Shown: positions 9,613 to 20,187, numbered from the stretch's first letter. The stretch: DNA of 64,000 nucleotides from Ilyomonas sp963847085 (GCA_963847085.1 CAWJYO010000011.1:558001-622000), one strand, 5' to 3'. Made by a program: numbers and translations. The notes: generated by a model from the letters alone, not told the origin.

Positions 9613-10342
9613 TGTATTTCGTTTTAATTATTAAGAAATGATGATGATAAGAAGTAAATACTCGTTTTCCCCTGCAATCAATGGCAGTAAAATGAAGCTT
9701 GGATACAACCTTTCGATGGAATAGTTCTTAACATTAGCAAGCTGACTGTGATGGTAAATTCTGACGGTTATTAGTTCGATATCGTGATGGTTAGGTACAA
9801 GCGATAGGGGTATTACATATTGCCATAGCAGCCAGGCTCTAAAGGTAGAAAGGTTTTTTAAATCCTATTTAATGAACGCATCTCTTTTCAGCAATAAAAA
9901 CCTATGCAGTCTATCACCACGAAAAGTTTTTACTGAAGTTTTTGCGTGAATGATGGTTATACACGCAAACCATTAAAAAAATTGAATTTTTTTTGTATTT
10001 GGGTACTGCATCATCGTTTGTTTTTGTACATATTTTCTTTCTGCTTCTGCGCGTAGATTTTCTGCTGTTGTTATGTTGTTCACCACAGGTGTTGAGAAGA
10101 ACACCAACAACGGTAGAACAAAGCACAGAAAGCGATTAAAGGACATATTGCAGGAAAGAAAGTTCTCCTTCTTTACGATTGACAGGCTCTGCTCCTTTAG
10201 CCGCTCTACTTGTTGCCTGGCTTCTTCCACAGATATCGGCAGCCTCCTTTGTTGTAGTGTCAATGCTTTCATTATCTGCACCTCGTTGTTTACCCAACCA
10301 TTGCCGAACAATCTGCGGGAAGTGTTCATCCATTCTGTACCA
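9613..10342. other. gene-poor accessory spacer
   Basis: About 730 bp with no convincing gene. Open frames occur on both strands between 9970 and 10360, but they overlap each other and lack recognisable domains. A TTTGTTTTTG motif lies at 10017. The stretch leads into repeat copy B. Confidence 0.4.
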
Positions 10343-10491
10343 AAATTTCTCTTAGCCAACTCAAAAGAATTTCTTGAAGGAGATATTGAAGAAAAGAAAA
10401 GTAGTAATGTTTGTTTTTGTAGATAAAATCTACTTCAAAAGTTGCCCGTAGTGTACAACCTCTTCATTATATTTGGGACAATCTAGGATGA
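10343..10491. repeat. dispersed direct repeat, copy B
   Basis: Second copy of the element at 8113-8278, lacking its hairpin insert. It ends with TATATTTG (10468-10475), a match to the Bacteroidota TAnnTTTG -7 promoter element, 12 bp before the ATG of the following gene. The repeat may therefore have brought a promoter. Confidence 0.8.
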
Positions 10492-11360
10492 GGTTTAACA
10501 TGAATAGATTTTTATTAGATTCAAAGCTTTGGTGGAGACGATTTTCAAATAGAACAGCGACAAAGGCGAAAAATATATTTCGCAAGTATAAGGATCTCAT
10601 GGATACCTTGTCTGGATTAACTGGAGCAATATTGGCAGTTGTTGCTTTAATGTTAGCTTTGAAAGATCATAGTCAGCAAGAACAGATAAATACACTAACA
10701 ACGATTGCTGATAAAATAACAAAGCAAAATACTATTGATAGCGAACAGAATGCCCAACTTATCCAGATAGCAGAATCTTCAAATTCAGAAGACTCATTGA
10801 GCAATTTAATGCTTCGAAATTTAAGTAAACAGGCTGTCTTAAGTAATCAACAATTACGATTATCTCGGAAAGCTGATAGCACTACTAACTTACAGTTAGC
10901 TATTCAAGCCCAAACAGACTTGTTTGATCTAAGAAAAAGTTTTGATCATTTGCTTGACGTGAATAAAACTTTATCCGGTTTATACAATTTGCCAAGTATG
11001 TCTTATGCTGATAGAAATCGCACTCTCGATGATTTACGTAATGAATTAGATGCCGGTTTAAAAAATACACTTATACTTACTGATAAAAATTTGAGTGTTC
11101 CTTGGTTGAGCTATTATACTCAATTTAGAACTGAAGAGTTCTTTCTTAAAAGTTATACAGGTCCTGCTCCCAATGGTAATTACAAAGACACTGCACAGTT
11201 TAACCAAGCTTGTAGAGATTTAATGACCAATCATATGCTTTTCATAAATCAAATATTAAAAGTGCTGAATTCTTTAGAACAACAATATTTAATACAAATA
11301 ACAGCAGCTTTAAACGATTCTTTATATTCCAAGAAGCTTAGTAGTAAAAAGATTAAATAA
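10488..11360 (+). CDS. orphan single-pass membrane protein with coiled coil
   Basis: Not recognised. About 290 residues: a basic N-terminus (KLWWRRFSNRTATKAKNIFRK), one transmembrane segment (about residues 42-60, LTGAILAVVALMLAL), then a long Gln/Asn/Ser-rich helical stretch likely to form a coiled coil. A C-terminal half with LSYYTQFRTEEFFLKSYTG follows. ATGs at 10488 and 10500 are both usable. Codon use is more AT-rich than in the flanking clpB, and no homologous neighbour exists, so acquisition by transfer is plausible. Transcription may start from the repeat just upstream. An inverted repeat follows the gene. Confidence 0.6.
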   Translation: MRFNMNRFLLDSKLWWRRFSNRTATKAKNIFRKYKDLMDTLSGLTGAILAVVALMLALKDHSQQEQINTLTTIADKITKQNTIDSEQNAQLIQIAESSNSEDSLSNLMLRNLSKQAVLSNQQLRLSRKADSTTNLQLAIQAQTDLFDLRKSFDHLLDVNKTLSGLYNLPSMSYADRNRTLDDLRNELDAGLKNTLILTDKNLSVPWLSYYTQFRTEEFFLKSYTGPAPNGNYKDTAQFNQACRDLMTNHMLFINQILKVLNSLEQQYLIQITAALNDSLYSKKLSSKKIK

Positions 11361-11388
11361 ACGGATTCTTGTTATGCTTGTCATATTC

Positions 11389-11417
11389 TTCGAGGTGTTA
11401 GCGCATTACACCTCGAA
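11389..11417. terminator. hairpin after the orphan membrane protein gene
   Basis: TTCGAGGTGT (11389-11398) pairs perfectly with ACACCTCGAA (11408-11417). No T-run follows, so termination is only likely, not certain. Confidence 0.45.
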
Positions 11418-11584
11418 AACGAGATAAAGTAGGTCTTTAAACTATTATTATTCTATTAATTCCAACCTGCCCTTTTTTCACAAAGCCCTCTCTCCTACTG
11501 CTTTTCAGGCAGTTACAATCAACCAAACCCGACAGAATTACCGCCTTTTTCCGCTGGTAAGAAGTTTGCATATTTATCAGCACT

Positions 11585-14195
11585 ATGAATTTAAATAACT
11601 ATACCATCAAAGCACAGGAAAGCGTACAAGCTGCCCAGCAAATTGCTTTTAATCATGGTAGTGTAAATATAGAAACCGCTCATTTATTAAAAGCTTTGCT
11701 GGACGATAACGACAGTCCTGTAGAATATTTATTAAAGAAGAACAATGTGAACATTCAGTATGTAGAAACAAAGCTGAACGAAAGCATGACCCGTTTGCCC
11801 AAAGTACAGGGCGGACAACCGGCACAAAGCATTGGCCGCGATTTGAACAATGTGTTGCTGTATGCCAACAATACATTGAAACAATTTGGCGATGAGTTTG
11901 TAAGCGTTGAGCATTTGCTGTTAGCGCTATTACATGGCAATGACGAAACTGCAAAATTGTTGAAAGATGCAGGCTTAACCGAGAAAGGTTTGGTGGCTGC
12001 GATCAAAGATTTACGTAAAGGCTCAACGGTGAATTCGCAAACTTCATCGAACCAATACAATTCGTTGCAAAAATATGCGCGAAACCTAAATGAAATGGCG
12101 CGCAACGGCAAGTTGGACCCGGTGATTGGTCGTGATGAAGAGATTCGCAGAACGCTGCATATCCTTTCGCGCAGAAGCAAAAACAACCCCATTTTGGTGG
12201 GTGAACCTGGTGTTGGTAAAACTGCGATTGCAGAAGGTTTGGCAATTCGAATTATCAATGGTGATGTGCCGGAAAATCTGAAAAGCAAAATCATTTTTGC
12301 GCTGGATATGGGCCAGTTGATTGCCGGTGCGAAATACAAAGGTGAATTTGAAGAAAGGCTGAAAGGCGTGGTAAAGGAAGTAGCCGAAAGTGAGGGTGAG
12401 ATCATCCTTTTTATTGACGAAATACATACACTTGTTGGTGCCGGTGGCGGCGAAGGTGCGATGGATGCAGCTAATATTTTAAAACCTGCTTTGGCCCGTG
12501 GCGAATTGAGAGCGATAGGTGCAACTACTTTGAATGAATATCAAAAATATTTTGAGAAAGACAAAGCATTGGAACGCCGCTTTCAGAAAGTAACGATTGG
12601 CGAGCCCAGCGTAGAAGATGCGGTGAGCATTTTGCGCGGTATTAAAGACCGTTATGAAACGCACCATCATGTGCGCATTAAAGATGAAGCTATTATTGCT
12701 GCGGTTGAATTATCGAACCGTTATATCACGGATCGTTTTTTACCCGATAAAGCCATTGATTTGATTGATGAAAGTGCCGCTAAGCTTAGGCTTGAGATGA
12801 ATTCGATGCCGGAAGAACTGGACAAATTGGAAAGAGCAATTCGTCAATTGGAAATAGAAAGAGAAGCCATCAAGCGTGAGAATGATGAAGAAAAATTAAA
12901 AGAATTAGGACAGGAAATTTCTTTGTTAAGCGTTCAGCGTGATACATTGAAAGCAAAGTGGAAAGAAGAAAAAGAAGTGGTGGAAAGAATTCAATCTGCG
13001 AAGGCAATGATTGAAGCTTTGAAAGTGGAAGCGGAACGTGCAGAACGTGATGGCGACTTTGGCAAAGTGGCTGAAATACGCTATGGCAAAATAAAAGAAC
13101 AGGAAAAAATCATAGCTGATAACTCGAAAGAGTTAGACAGTATTAGTGAACGCAGATTATTAAAGGAAGAAGTAGATGCGGAAGACATTGCAGAAGCTGT
13201 TGCAAAAGCTACTGGTATTCCGGTAAGCAAAATGCTGCAAAGCGAAAGAGAAAAGTTATTGAATCTGGAAGATGAACTGCACAAACGTGTGGTAGGTCAG
13301 GATGAAGCGATAGAAGCCGTTGCTGATGCCATCCGCAGAAGCCGTGCGGGTTTGCACGATCCTAAAAAACCCATTGGTTCATTCATCTTTTTAGGCACGA
13401 CAGGTGTTGGTAAAACAGAGCTGGCAAAAGCACTTGCTGAATATTTGTTTGACGACGACAACATGATGACGCGCATAGACATGAGTGAATACCAGGAGAA
13501 ACATTCTGTATCTCGTTTGGTGGGTGCGCCTCCCGGCTATGTGGGTTATGATGAAGGCGGGCAATTAACAGAAGCTGTGCGCCGCAAGCCTTACAGCGTG
13601 GTGCTGCTGGATGAAATTGAAAAAGCGCATCCTGATGTATTTAATGTGTTGTTGCAGGTGTTGGATGATGGCCGCTTAACCGATAATAAAGGCCGTGTGG
13701 TGAATTTTAAAAACACCATTATCATCATGACAAGCAATATCGGTAGTCATCTGATACAGGAAACATTTGAAGATGCAGACGGACATAACCTGGATATTGT
13801 TGCAGAAACGGCAAAAGAAAAAGTGTTGGATTTGTTGAGGCAAACCATTCGTCCTGAATTCTTCAACAGAATTGATGAGGTGATTATGTTTCATCCGCTG
13901 CAGCGCAAAGAAATTAAAGGCATTATCCGCATACAACTTGCATCATTTGAAACACTTGTTGGCAAACAATGGCGTGCAGTTGGAATTCAGCGATTATGCA
14001 ATTGATTATTTAGCCGAAAATGGATATGATGCAACATTGGGTGCACGTCCTTTGAAGCGGTTGATTCAAAAGGAAATTATTAATGGATTGAGTAAGAAAA
14101 TATTGGCTGGCACGATTGACAAATCGCAACCTGTGTTGGTTGATGTGTTCGACGGAACGGTGGTGTTTAGAAATGATGTGCATGAACATGCGTAA
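11585..14195 (+). CDS. clpB: ATP-dependent disaggregase ClpB, one frameshift near the C-terminus
   Basis: Hsp100 AAA+ machine that, with DnaK, pulls apart aggregated proteins in the cytoplasm. Domain order is Clp_N (1-150), AAA-1 with Walker A GEPGVGKT (about 206-213), the long coiled-coil M domain (about 400-530), AAA-2 with Walker A GTTGVGKT (about 605-612), and the ClpB_D2-small domain. The frame is lost near 13940. Dropping one base restores IRIQLHHLKHLLANNGVQLEF and the conserved tail GARPLKRLIQKEI. The total is about 869 residues, the normal length. A knockout by a single inserted base is unlikely for this gene, so I read it as an assembly error. It is monocistronic and ends at a strong hairpin. 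Confidence 0.95.
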
Positions 14196-14215
14196 GCCAG
14201 TTTGAATTATTTGTG

Positions 14216-14258
14216 CAAAAACAAATCCCGGTGTTATTAGCATCGGGATTTGTTTTTG
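14216..14258. terminator. terminator after clpB
   Basis: CAAAAACAAATCCCGGTG pairs with CATCGGGATTTGTTTTTG around a 7-nt loop, with one G-U pair. Both outer arms are the CAAAAACAAA motif. Confidence 0.85.
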
Positions 14259-14275
14259 TATGAATTGTCTGAACA

Positions 14276-14383
14276 GGGATAAATGGGATGTTTGGGATTT
14301 ATGTGATTAGATGTTTAACATTTGACCTGATTCCTTTCTAATAGTTTTATTTTCATCCATATCCCAAACATCTCATTTATCCC
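14276..14383. repeat. interspersed imperfect palindrome (GGGATGTTTGGGAT family)
   Basis: The left arm 14276-14298 and right arm 14361-14383 are complementary with one mismatch (GGGATAAATGGGATGTTTG against CAAACATCTCATTTATCCC). It lies between convergent clpB and the cystathionine beta-synthase gene. A degenerate relative is at 44958-45081. Confidence 0.65.
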
Positions 14384-14400
14384 ATCAATCCCAGTTGAGA

Positions 14401-15759
14401 TTACTTGGCTAAGCTTTGCAGCACGTCATACTTCGTTATAATATGATAGGCCCCCTGTTCATCTTTCACCAGCACAGCACCATTTTCTTTTGTGATTAAA
14501 TTGCTTATTTTCTCAACTTTTGCATCCAGTGCAACCTGCGGAAATGCGGGCTCCATCACGCTTTCAACGCTTTCGTTACGAATGTTGGGATTGCCAAATA
14601 CCTGCTTAAACAAACCGTTTTCACTAATCGCACCAACGGGCTCGCCCCCTTTCATCACGGGTATATGTTCAATATCGTATTGCTTCATCAGTTCAACCGC
14701 TTCGGCAACTGTATGAGCCGGTTCAACTGTTATCAATCGCTTTGCGCCTCTTCCGTTGATAATATCATGGCAGGTTTTTACATCTAAAAAACCACGTTCC
14801 ATCATCCATTGGTCGTTATACACTTTGCCAACATAACGGCTGCCATGATCACAAAAAATAACCACTACAACATCCTCTTTTTTCAAATTCTTTTTTAACT
14901 GAAACAAACCCTGTAATGCACTACCTGCGCTGTATCCAACAAAAATGCCTTCTTCTTTGGCAATGCGCCGCGCCATTACTGCGCCATCTTTATCGGTTAC
15001 TTTTGTAAATTTGTCTATCACGCTCATATCATAGTTCTGCGGCACAAAATCTTCACCAATGCCTTCGGTAATATAAGGATGCACTTCCTTCATATCTATC
15101 TCGCCCGTTTCAAAATATTTGGTCAGCAACGAGCCATACGTATCAATCGCCCAAACCTGTATGTCTCTATTTTTTTCTTTTAAAAATTTTCCTGCGCCGG
15201 TAATGGTTCCGCCAGTGCCGGTAGCTACTACAAGATGCGTGATTTTACCTTCAGTTTGCTCCCAAATTTCAGGGCCGGTTTGCTCATAATGCGCCAGCCG
15301 GTTAGCAAGATTATCATATTGATTTACGTAGAAAGAATTGGGTATTTCGGTTGCCAGACGTTTGGAAACAGAGTAATAACTTTTCGGGTCATCAGGCTCA
15401 ACATTGGTGGGACAAACAATCACTTCCGCACCTACCGCTTTCAGTATGTCAAACTTCTCTTTGCTTTGCTTATCGGTAGTTGCGAAGATGCACTTGTAGC
15501 CTTTAATAATTGCCGCCAAAGCGAGGCCCATTCCGGTGTTGCCGCTGGTTCCTTCGATGATGGTTCCGCCCTTTTTTAATTTACCTTCCTGTTCGGCCAC
15601 TTCAATCATCTTCAAAGCCATCCTGTCTTTTACCGAATTGCCCGGATTGAAATATTCCACTTTGGCAAGCACGGTGCAAGGCAAGTCTTTCGTAATGTTA
15701 TTGAGCTTGATTAACGGAGTGTTTCCAATGGTTTCTAAAATAGAATTGAGCCACATCAT
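14401..15759 (-). CDS. cystathionine beta-synthase (PLP enzyme with tandem CBS domains)
   Basis: PLP enzyme that condenses serine and homocysteine, or acts as a cysteine synthase. The fold-type II core (1-320) has the PLP lysine in NPGNSVKDRMA (Lys about 44), the substrate loop GTSGNTGMG (about 69-77) and the phosphate-binding loop ATGTGGTITG. Two CBS domains form the C-terminal third (about 335-452: LITVEPAHTVAEAVEL and SVMEPAFPQVALDAK). At 452 residues it fits the CBS-domain-containing class rather than plain CysK of about 310 residues. ATGs at 15759 and 15756 are adjacent. It stands alone on its strand, convergent with clpB. Confidence 0.9.
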   Translation of the reverse strand: MMWLNSILETIGNTPLIKLNNITKDLPCTVLAKVEYFNPGNSVKDRMALKMIEVAEQEGKLKKGGTIIEGTSGNTGMGLALAAIIKGYKCIFATTDKQSKEKFDILKAVGAEVIVCPTNVEPDDPKSYYSVSKRLATEIPNSFYVNQYDNLANRLAHYEQTGPEIWEQTEGKITHLVVATGTGGTITGAGKFLKEKNRDIQVWAIDTYGSLLTKYFETGEIDMKEVHPYITEGIGEDFVPQNYDMSVIDKFTKVTDKDGAVMARRIAKEEGIFVGYSAGSALQGLFQLKKNLKKEDVVVVIFCDHGSRYVGKVYNDQWMMERGFLDVKTCHDIINGRGAKRLITVEPAHTVAEAVELMKQYDIEHIPVMKGGEPVGAISENGLFKQVFGNPNIRNESVESVMEPAFPQVALDAKVEKISNLITKENGAVLVKDEQGAYHIITKYDVLQSLAK

Positions 15760-15810
15760 TTTTTGATTTGCCCCAAAAATAATCTTTTGAAAACGGATTG
15801 GTTTTGCGAA

Positions 15811-16548
15811 TCATTTTACTTGTGGGTTTTTTGCAAACTCTTTCATTTTATCATTTATATAATACAACACATCTTCATCGGTTGGATGCCTGCGCAACCA
15901 CTTATAAGTTGGAGTGTATTTGCGCATAAACTGAACTAATGAATCGCCTTTTAAACCTGTGATTTGAGAAATGATTTGGGGAGAAAAACGAAAATCAACA
16001 TATGCCTGATCTTCCAGGAAATCAAAGGTTCGGTAAGCCTTGTTTCTGTCTTTGGTTCGGTTGCGCGAAAAGGCATCTAAATTAATTCCTACGCCTGCAC
16101 CCATGTTGTCGGCTTTGCCCACTTTAGACATTTTACCAACACCCATATCATTCATAAACGATTCGCGGCGGCGCAAACTATCCAACTGATAACGTGTATA
16201 ACCTGCAGTTGTGGTAACCGTTACATTGGGCAACACTTCGTTGGTGCGAATGAGTACAATGTGGAGTGTATCGGGCAAGCCATACGTTGCTTTCACGGTA
16301 TCAAATTCGTAATTAAAGGCATTGATAAAAATTAAATCCCCACGTTCAGCCTGAATGCTAAAGAAGCCGTTTTGGTCGGGCGTTATCATCTGCTTTGTGC
16401 TTTCGTTGGTGATGATAGCATTCACAATGGGAACGCCGGTAATGCTATCATGCACATAACCATTTACCAATCGTTTTTGCGCCATGGAAGATGCAGCAAT
16501 CATCAATATCAAAAGGAATAAAATACTGCGTTTCAAAATATAAATCAT
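15811..16548 (-). CDS. exported protein with carboxypeptidase-like regulatory domain
   Basis: 245 residues. A signal peptide (IYILKRSILFLLILMIAASSMAQ) ends at A-Q, followed by a carboxypeptidase-regulatory beta-sandwich (VNGYVHDSITGVPIVNAIITNE..., residues 27-105). A conserved alpha/beta tail follows, with the motif TTTAGYTRYQLDSLRRR. Proteins of this type occur in many Bacteroidota and are presumed periplasmic or surface-linked; the function is unknown. The ATG is preceded within 5 bases by TATTTTAG, close to a TAnnTTTG -7 element. It lies upstream of the cystathionine beta-synthase gene (51 bp gap), so the two may be co-transcribed. Confidence 0.75.
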   Translation of the reverse strand: MIYILKRSILFLLILMIAASSMAQKRLVNGYVHDSITGVPIVNAIITNESTKQMITPDQNGFFSIQAERGDLIFINAFNYEFDTVKATYGLPDTLHIVLIRTNEVLPNVTVTTTAGYTRYQLDSLRRRESFMNDMGVGKMSKVGKADNMGAGVGINLDAFSRNRTKDRNKAYRTFDFLEDQAYVDFRFSPQIISQITGLKGDSLVQFMRKYTPTYKWLRRHPTDEDVLYYINDKMKEFAKNPQVK

Positions 16549-16820
16549 GCCCCTAAAATATCAATAATAATGCCTTGCGAAGAAGTTTTTAGTGAGAGGC
16601 TGAAGGTTGAACGATTCTATGTATTCAACAAATTGTTTTTACAATAGAAAGATAATTCACATGAATAAGAGATTTGCTACATTCACCTAACGTTTAGTTT
16701 TGCACCATTTTTTATGATGTGAATCGTCTGCTGTTCTGTTTATTATTATGTATTATAACGATAATTGTATTTAGGTTTGTATCGCCACATCAATAACACT
16801 TAACATTCGCTTCATTTTGC

Positions 16821-16848
16821 GGTAACCTTTTGGTAACATTCGGGTAAC
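16821..16848 (+). promoter_or_regulatory. three GGTAAC direct repeats with 11-bp period
   Basis: GGTAAC occurs at 16821, 16832 and 16843, exactly one helical turn apart, 48-75 bp before the TonB receptor ATG. The last two share GGTAACATT. The phasing suggests a protein-binding array on one DNA face. The regulator is unknown. Confidence 0.5.
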
Positions 16849-16895
16849 ATTGCCATAACACCTCATTCGTTGCTTTGCACAAATTTCTACTACGT

Positions 16896-19800
16896 ATGCA
16901 ACGAGTCGTTACTCAACTACTTTTGTTTTGTTCTTTATTTATTACTTCGATCGGCTTCTCACAGGAAACAACCTCTACCTTAAATGGCTTTGTAAAAGAT
17001 GCGGCAGGCAATGCCATCAATGGCGCGTCGGTAACCGTTACTTATCAGCCTACCAATAGCGTTGTACAAGCCATTACCAATAACAAAGGAAGATTTGTAA
17101 TTGCCAATTTAAAAACCGGCGGGCCTTATACAATCGCTATTTCCTTTGTTGGTTTTGTTGAACAAACACAGCAGGATGTGAACCTGCAACTGGGTGAAAA
17201 TCCTGATGTAAACATAACGCTGCAAAGCGCTTCAGCAGAATTAAAGGAAGTGGTGGTTTCAGCAGCCGGAAGGCGTGGAAGCAGCAGCGGACTTACCGTA
17301 GCACGCGCGCAATTAAATACACTCCCAACCATTGGTCGCAGCCTGCAGGACTTTACCCGTTTAACTCCGCAATCAAACAACAACTCATTTGCAGGTTCTA
17401 ACTTTCGTTATAATAATATTACATTAGATGGTGCTGTAAACAACGATGCCATTGGTTTTAGCAACTCATTTGGTGGCGTGAGTGGAGGTGGCCAAAGTGG
17501 TACGGCAGGTTCGGGCACACGTACTAATCCTTATAGTTTGGATGTGATCCAGGAAGTGCAGGTGCAACTCGCTCCCTACGATGTGAAGCTGGGTAATTTT
17601 ACCGGCGGTAGCGTAAATGCCGTTACAAAAAGCGGCACCAACGACTTTCATGGCTCGTTGTATGGATATGGACATAACCAGGCTTTTGTAGGAAAAAGCG
17701 TGGATGGAACCAAAAGTTCTATCGGCTCTGATTTTCACGATTATCAATATGGTGCAACATTGAGCGGGCCTATCCTTAAAAACAAATTGTTCTTTATTGT
17801 GAATGGTGAAATCACCCGTCACCAGGAACCCACGTTTTATAATGCCGGCGATCCGGGTGCAGCCATTTCTCTTGCCGATGCGCAGGCAATTGCAGCCGAA
17901 TATAGAAAAGAAGGCTTCGACCCTGGCACTTATGACAAGTATAAAATTTTTACTAACAGCGAAAAGTTTTTTGGTAAAATTGATTGGAATATCAACTCTA
18001 AAAACAGCCTGAGTTTACGTGCCATTTATACTGATGGCGAAGGCAATAATTTAGAAAGAACTTCTACCAATTTTCAGTTCTCATCAACCGATTTTACACA
18101 ACGTACTAAAAACTTAAACTTAGTTGGCGAATTAAAAACACGCTTCAGCAATAGCGTAAGCAACGACCTGATTGCTTCTTTCATTCATGTGCATGAATAC
18201 CGTACATTTCCGGGAACAACACCATCGCCATACATTGATATTAACGGCCTGGTTTGGTTAGGAACCTGGCGCGAAGCTGCGGTGTACAATACCCGCCAAA
18301 AAACAATCGAGTTTACCGATAACCTTACTTATACAAAAGGCAATAACAAATTTACATTTGGTACGCACAACGAGTTTTACGACATTAATTATGGCTTCCT
18401 GCAATCGTGGAATGGTCGCTGGCAATACACCAACGTTCAATCTTTCTTAGACAGTATGCCGAACCGAATCCGCGGAACGTATGCACTTGATAACAATAAA
18501 AACAATTATCAAAATCTGGAAAGTAATGTTCCTTCCAGCGAGTTTCATGTGGGCTTGTTAAGTGCTTATGCACAGGATGAAATTTCAGTGAGTGATAAAT
18601 TCAAAATTACGCCTGGTGTACGTTTCGATTATTCGTATGTTGGCAACCAACCAAAGCAAGACCCGTTAGTTAATTCATTGCCCGATTATCAATCATCTAA
18701 TCCTACCTATTCTCACACTCCATTCTCTCAACTCGATAACAAATGGTTTGGCAACTTAACAGTATCACCGCGTATTGGTTTTAACTGGAATGTAAGCGGC
18801 AATCAAAGCGTTGTTATCAGGGGTGGTTCGGGCATCTTCACAGGCCGCATTCCGTTTGCCTGGTTAGGTTATGCCTATACTTTAAATGGTAACGATTATG
18901 GCAACATTGATTACAAACCTGCTTCCGGCAAACAAGTAGCGTTAGCAAGCCCTGAAAATTTGAAGAGCGCAATAGATGCAGCTTCCGGCACAACCGCTAA
19001 TACAGCCACAAGAGAGTTGGATTTAATTGATAACCATTTTAAACTACCAACCATTTGGCGCAGCAATATTGCCACAGATTTCAGATGGGGTAAAGGTTAT
19101 AAATTAACGCTTGATGCCTTGTACACTAAGACATTAGAGGATGTTGAATTCCAGCAAATCAATGTAAAAGATTCGGCTGCTTATTATTCAACTGGACCAA
19201 CACAAGCACCTGTTTATCCAAGTGGCGGCAGGGGCAAAATCAGCACTGCTTACTCAGCCATTTATTTACTGACAAATACAACACAAGGTTATCGCTATAA
19301 TCTTACAGCGCAGCTTTCTAAAACGAGCAATCCTGTAAGAATGGGTGCACATTCTACCATTGGCTTCAACTGGTCGGCAGCTTATACTTATGGGCAAAGC
19401 CGCGATATTAGCAATGGCATCCGCAACTCGTTTAGCAGCAACTATGAATTGAACCCAACCATCAATCCTAACAACCCGCAATTGGCTTATAGCAACTTCG
19501 ATCTTCGTCATCGCATTGTGGGTGTGCTCGGTGCTGCTTTTCACTGGAATGAAACTAATACTACCAATATCAGCTTCTTTTACAGTGGACAATCCGGCAG
19601 TCCTTATACTTTAATTTATGGTGGTAATCCATACAATGCATCTTCGAGTGCACCGTTGATTTACATTCCTAAAAATCAAAGCGATATTAACCTGGCTGAT
19701 ATAAAAACAAACGGTGTGGTTACTTACTCAGCCGCGCAGCAATGGAATGATTTGAACAACTTTATCAGTGGGGATAAATACTTAAGCAAACATCGTGGCC

Positions 19801-20171
19801 AATATGAAGAAAGAAATGGTTTGCGCACGCCCTGGAACCATGAATTGGATTTGAAGATTATGCACACCTTTCAGTTGAGCAAAACCAACAATCAGCATAC
19901 ATTGCAATTAAGCTTTGATATGTTCAACGTGCTCAACTTTATCAACAATGATTGGGGACATATTCGCTTTGTTACCAACGTTAATAATTATACACTTAGT
20001 GCTCTTAACTTTGTTACCGATGCCAATGGTGTAAAGCCTGGTGTTCCTTCAACAGGTTATAATCCAACCTACAACTTTGTAAAGCCAACCGGTATAGACA
20101 ACCAATATTATACGATTGATCCGCTGAACTCACGCTGGCAGGGACAGTTGGGTATAAAATATACATTCTAA
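16896..20171 (+). CDS. TonB-dependent outer membrane receptor (Oar/CarboxypepD_reg type)
   Basis: Energy-dependent outer-membrane transporter, substrate unknown. The ATG at 16896 gives a good signal peptide (QRVVTQLLLFCSLFITSIGFSQ). Next come a carboxypeptidase-regulatory domain (about 28-115, TLNGFVKDAAGNAINGASVTV), a plug (about 120-240, LPTIGRSLQDFTRLTPQ and NAVTKSGTNDFHGSLYGYG), and a long 22-strand barrel ending in aromatic LGIKYTF. About 1,090 residues, intact. The TNDFHG and FAGSNFRYNNITLDG patterns fit Oar-like receptors rather than SusC, and no SusD gene follows. GGTAAC repeats lie upstream and a terminator downstream. It is a single-gene unit. Confidence 0.9.
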   Translation: MQRVVTQLLLFCSLFITSIGFSQETTSTLNGFVKDAAGNAINGASVTVTYQPTNSVVQAITNNKGRFVIANLKTGGPYTIAISFVGFVEQTQQDVNLQLGENPDVNITLQSASAELKEVVVSAAGRRGSSSGLTVARAQLNTLPTIGRSLQDFTRLTPQSNNNSFAGSNFRYNNITLDGAVNNDAIGFSNSFGGVSGGGQSGTAGSGTRTNPYSLDVIQEVQVQLAPYDVKLGNFTGGSVNAVTKSGTNDFHGSLYGYGHNQAFVGKSVDGTKSSIGSDFHDYQYGATLSGPILKNKLFFIVNGEITRHQEPTFYNAGDPGAAISLADAQAIAAEYRKEGFDPGTYDKYKIFTNSEKFFGKIDWNINSKNSLSLRAIYTDGEGNNLERTSTNFQFSSTDFTQRTKNLNLVGELKTRFSNSVSNDLIASFIHVHEYRTFPGTTPSPYIDINGLVWLGTWREAAVYNTRQKTIEFTDNLTYTKGNNKFTFGTHNEFYDINYGFLQSWNGRWQYTNVQSFLDSMPNRIRGTYALDNNKNNYQNLESNVPSSEFHVGLLSAYAQDEISVSDKFKITPGVRFDYSYVGNQPKQDPLVNSLPDYQSSNPTYSHTPFSQLDNKWFGNLTVSPRIGFNWNVSGNQSVVIRGGSGIFTGRIPFAWLGYAYTLNGNDYGNIDYKPASGKQVALASPENLKSAIDAASGTTANTATRELDLIDNHFKLPTIWRSNIATDFRWGKGYKLTLDALYTKTLEDVEFQQINVKDSAAYYSTGPTQAPVYPSGGRGKISTAYSAIYLLTNTTQGYRYNLTAQLSKTSNPVRMGAHSTIGFNWSAAYTYGQSRDISNGIRNSFSSNYELNPTINPNNPQLAYSNFDLRHRIVGVLGAAFHWNETNTTNISFFYSGQSGSPYTLIYGGNPYNASSSAPLIYIPKNQSDINLADIKTNGVVTYSAAQQWNDLNNFISGDKYLSKHRGQYEERNGLRTPWNHELDLKIMHTFQLSKTNNQHTLQLSFDMFNVLNFINNDWGHIRFVTNVNNYTLSALNFVTDANGVKPGVPSTGYNPTYNFVKPTGIDNQYYTIDPLNSRWQGQLGIKYTF

Positions 20172-20187
20172 ACTTACCAATATTGAT

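Noticed and set aside
9973..10359. 128-residue reverse-strand open frame running out of repeat copy B
   Set aside because: Overlaps other open frames on both strands, begins in the repeat, and only one hydrophobic stretch (FLCFVLPLLVFF) supports it. Could be a gene relic but not enough evidence.
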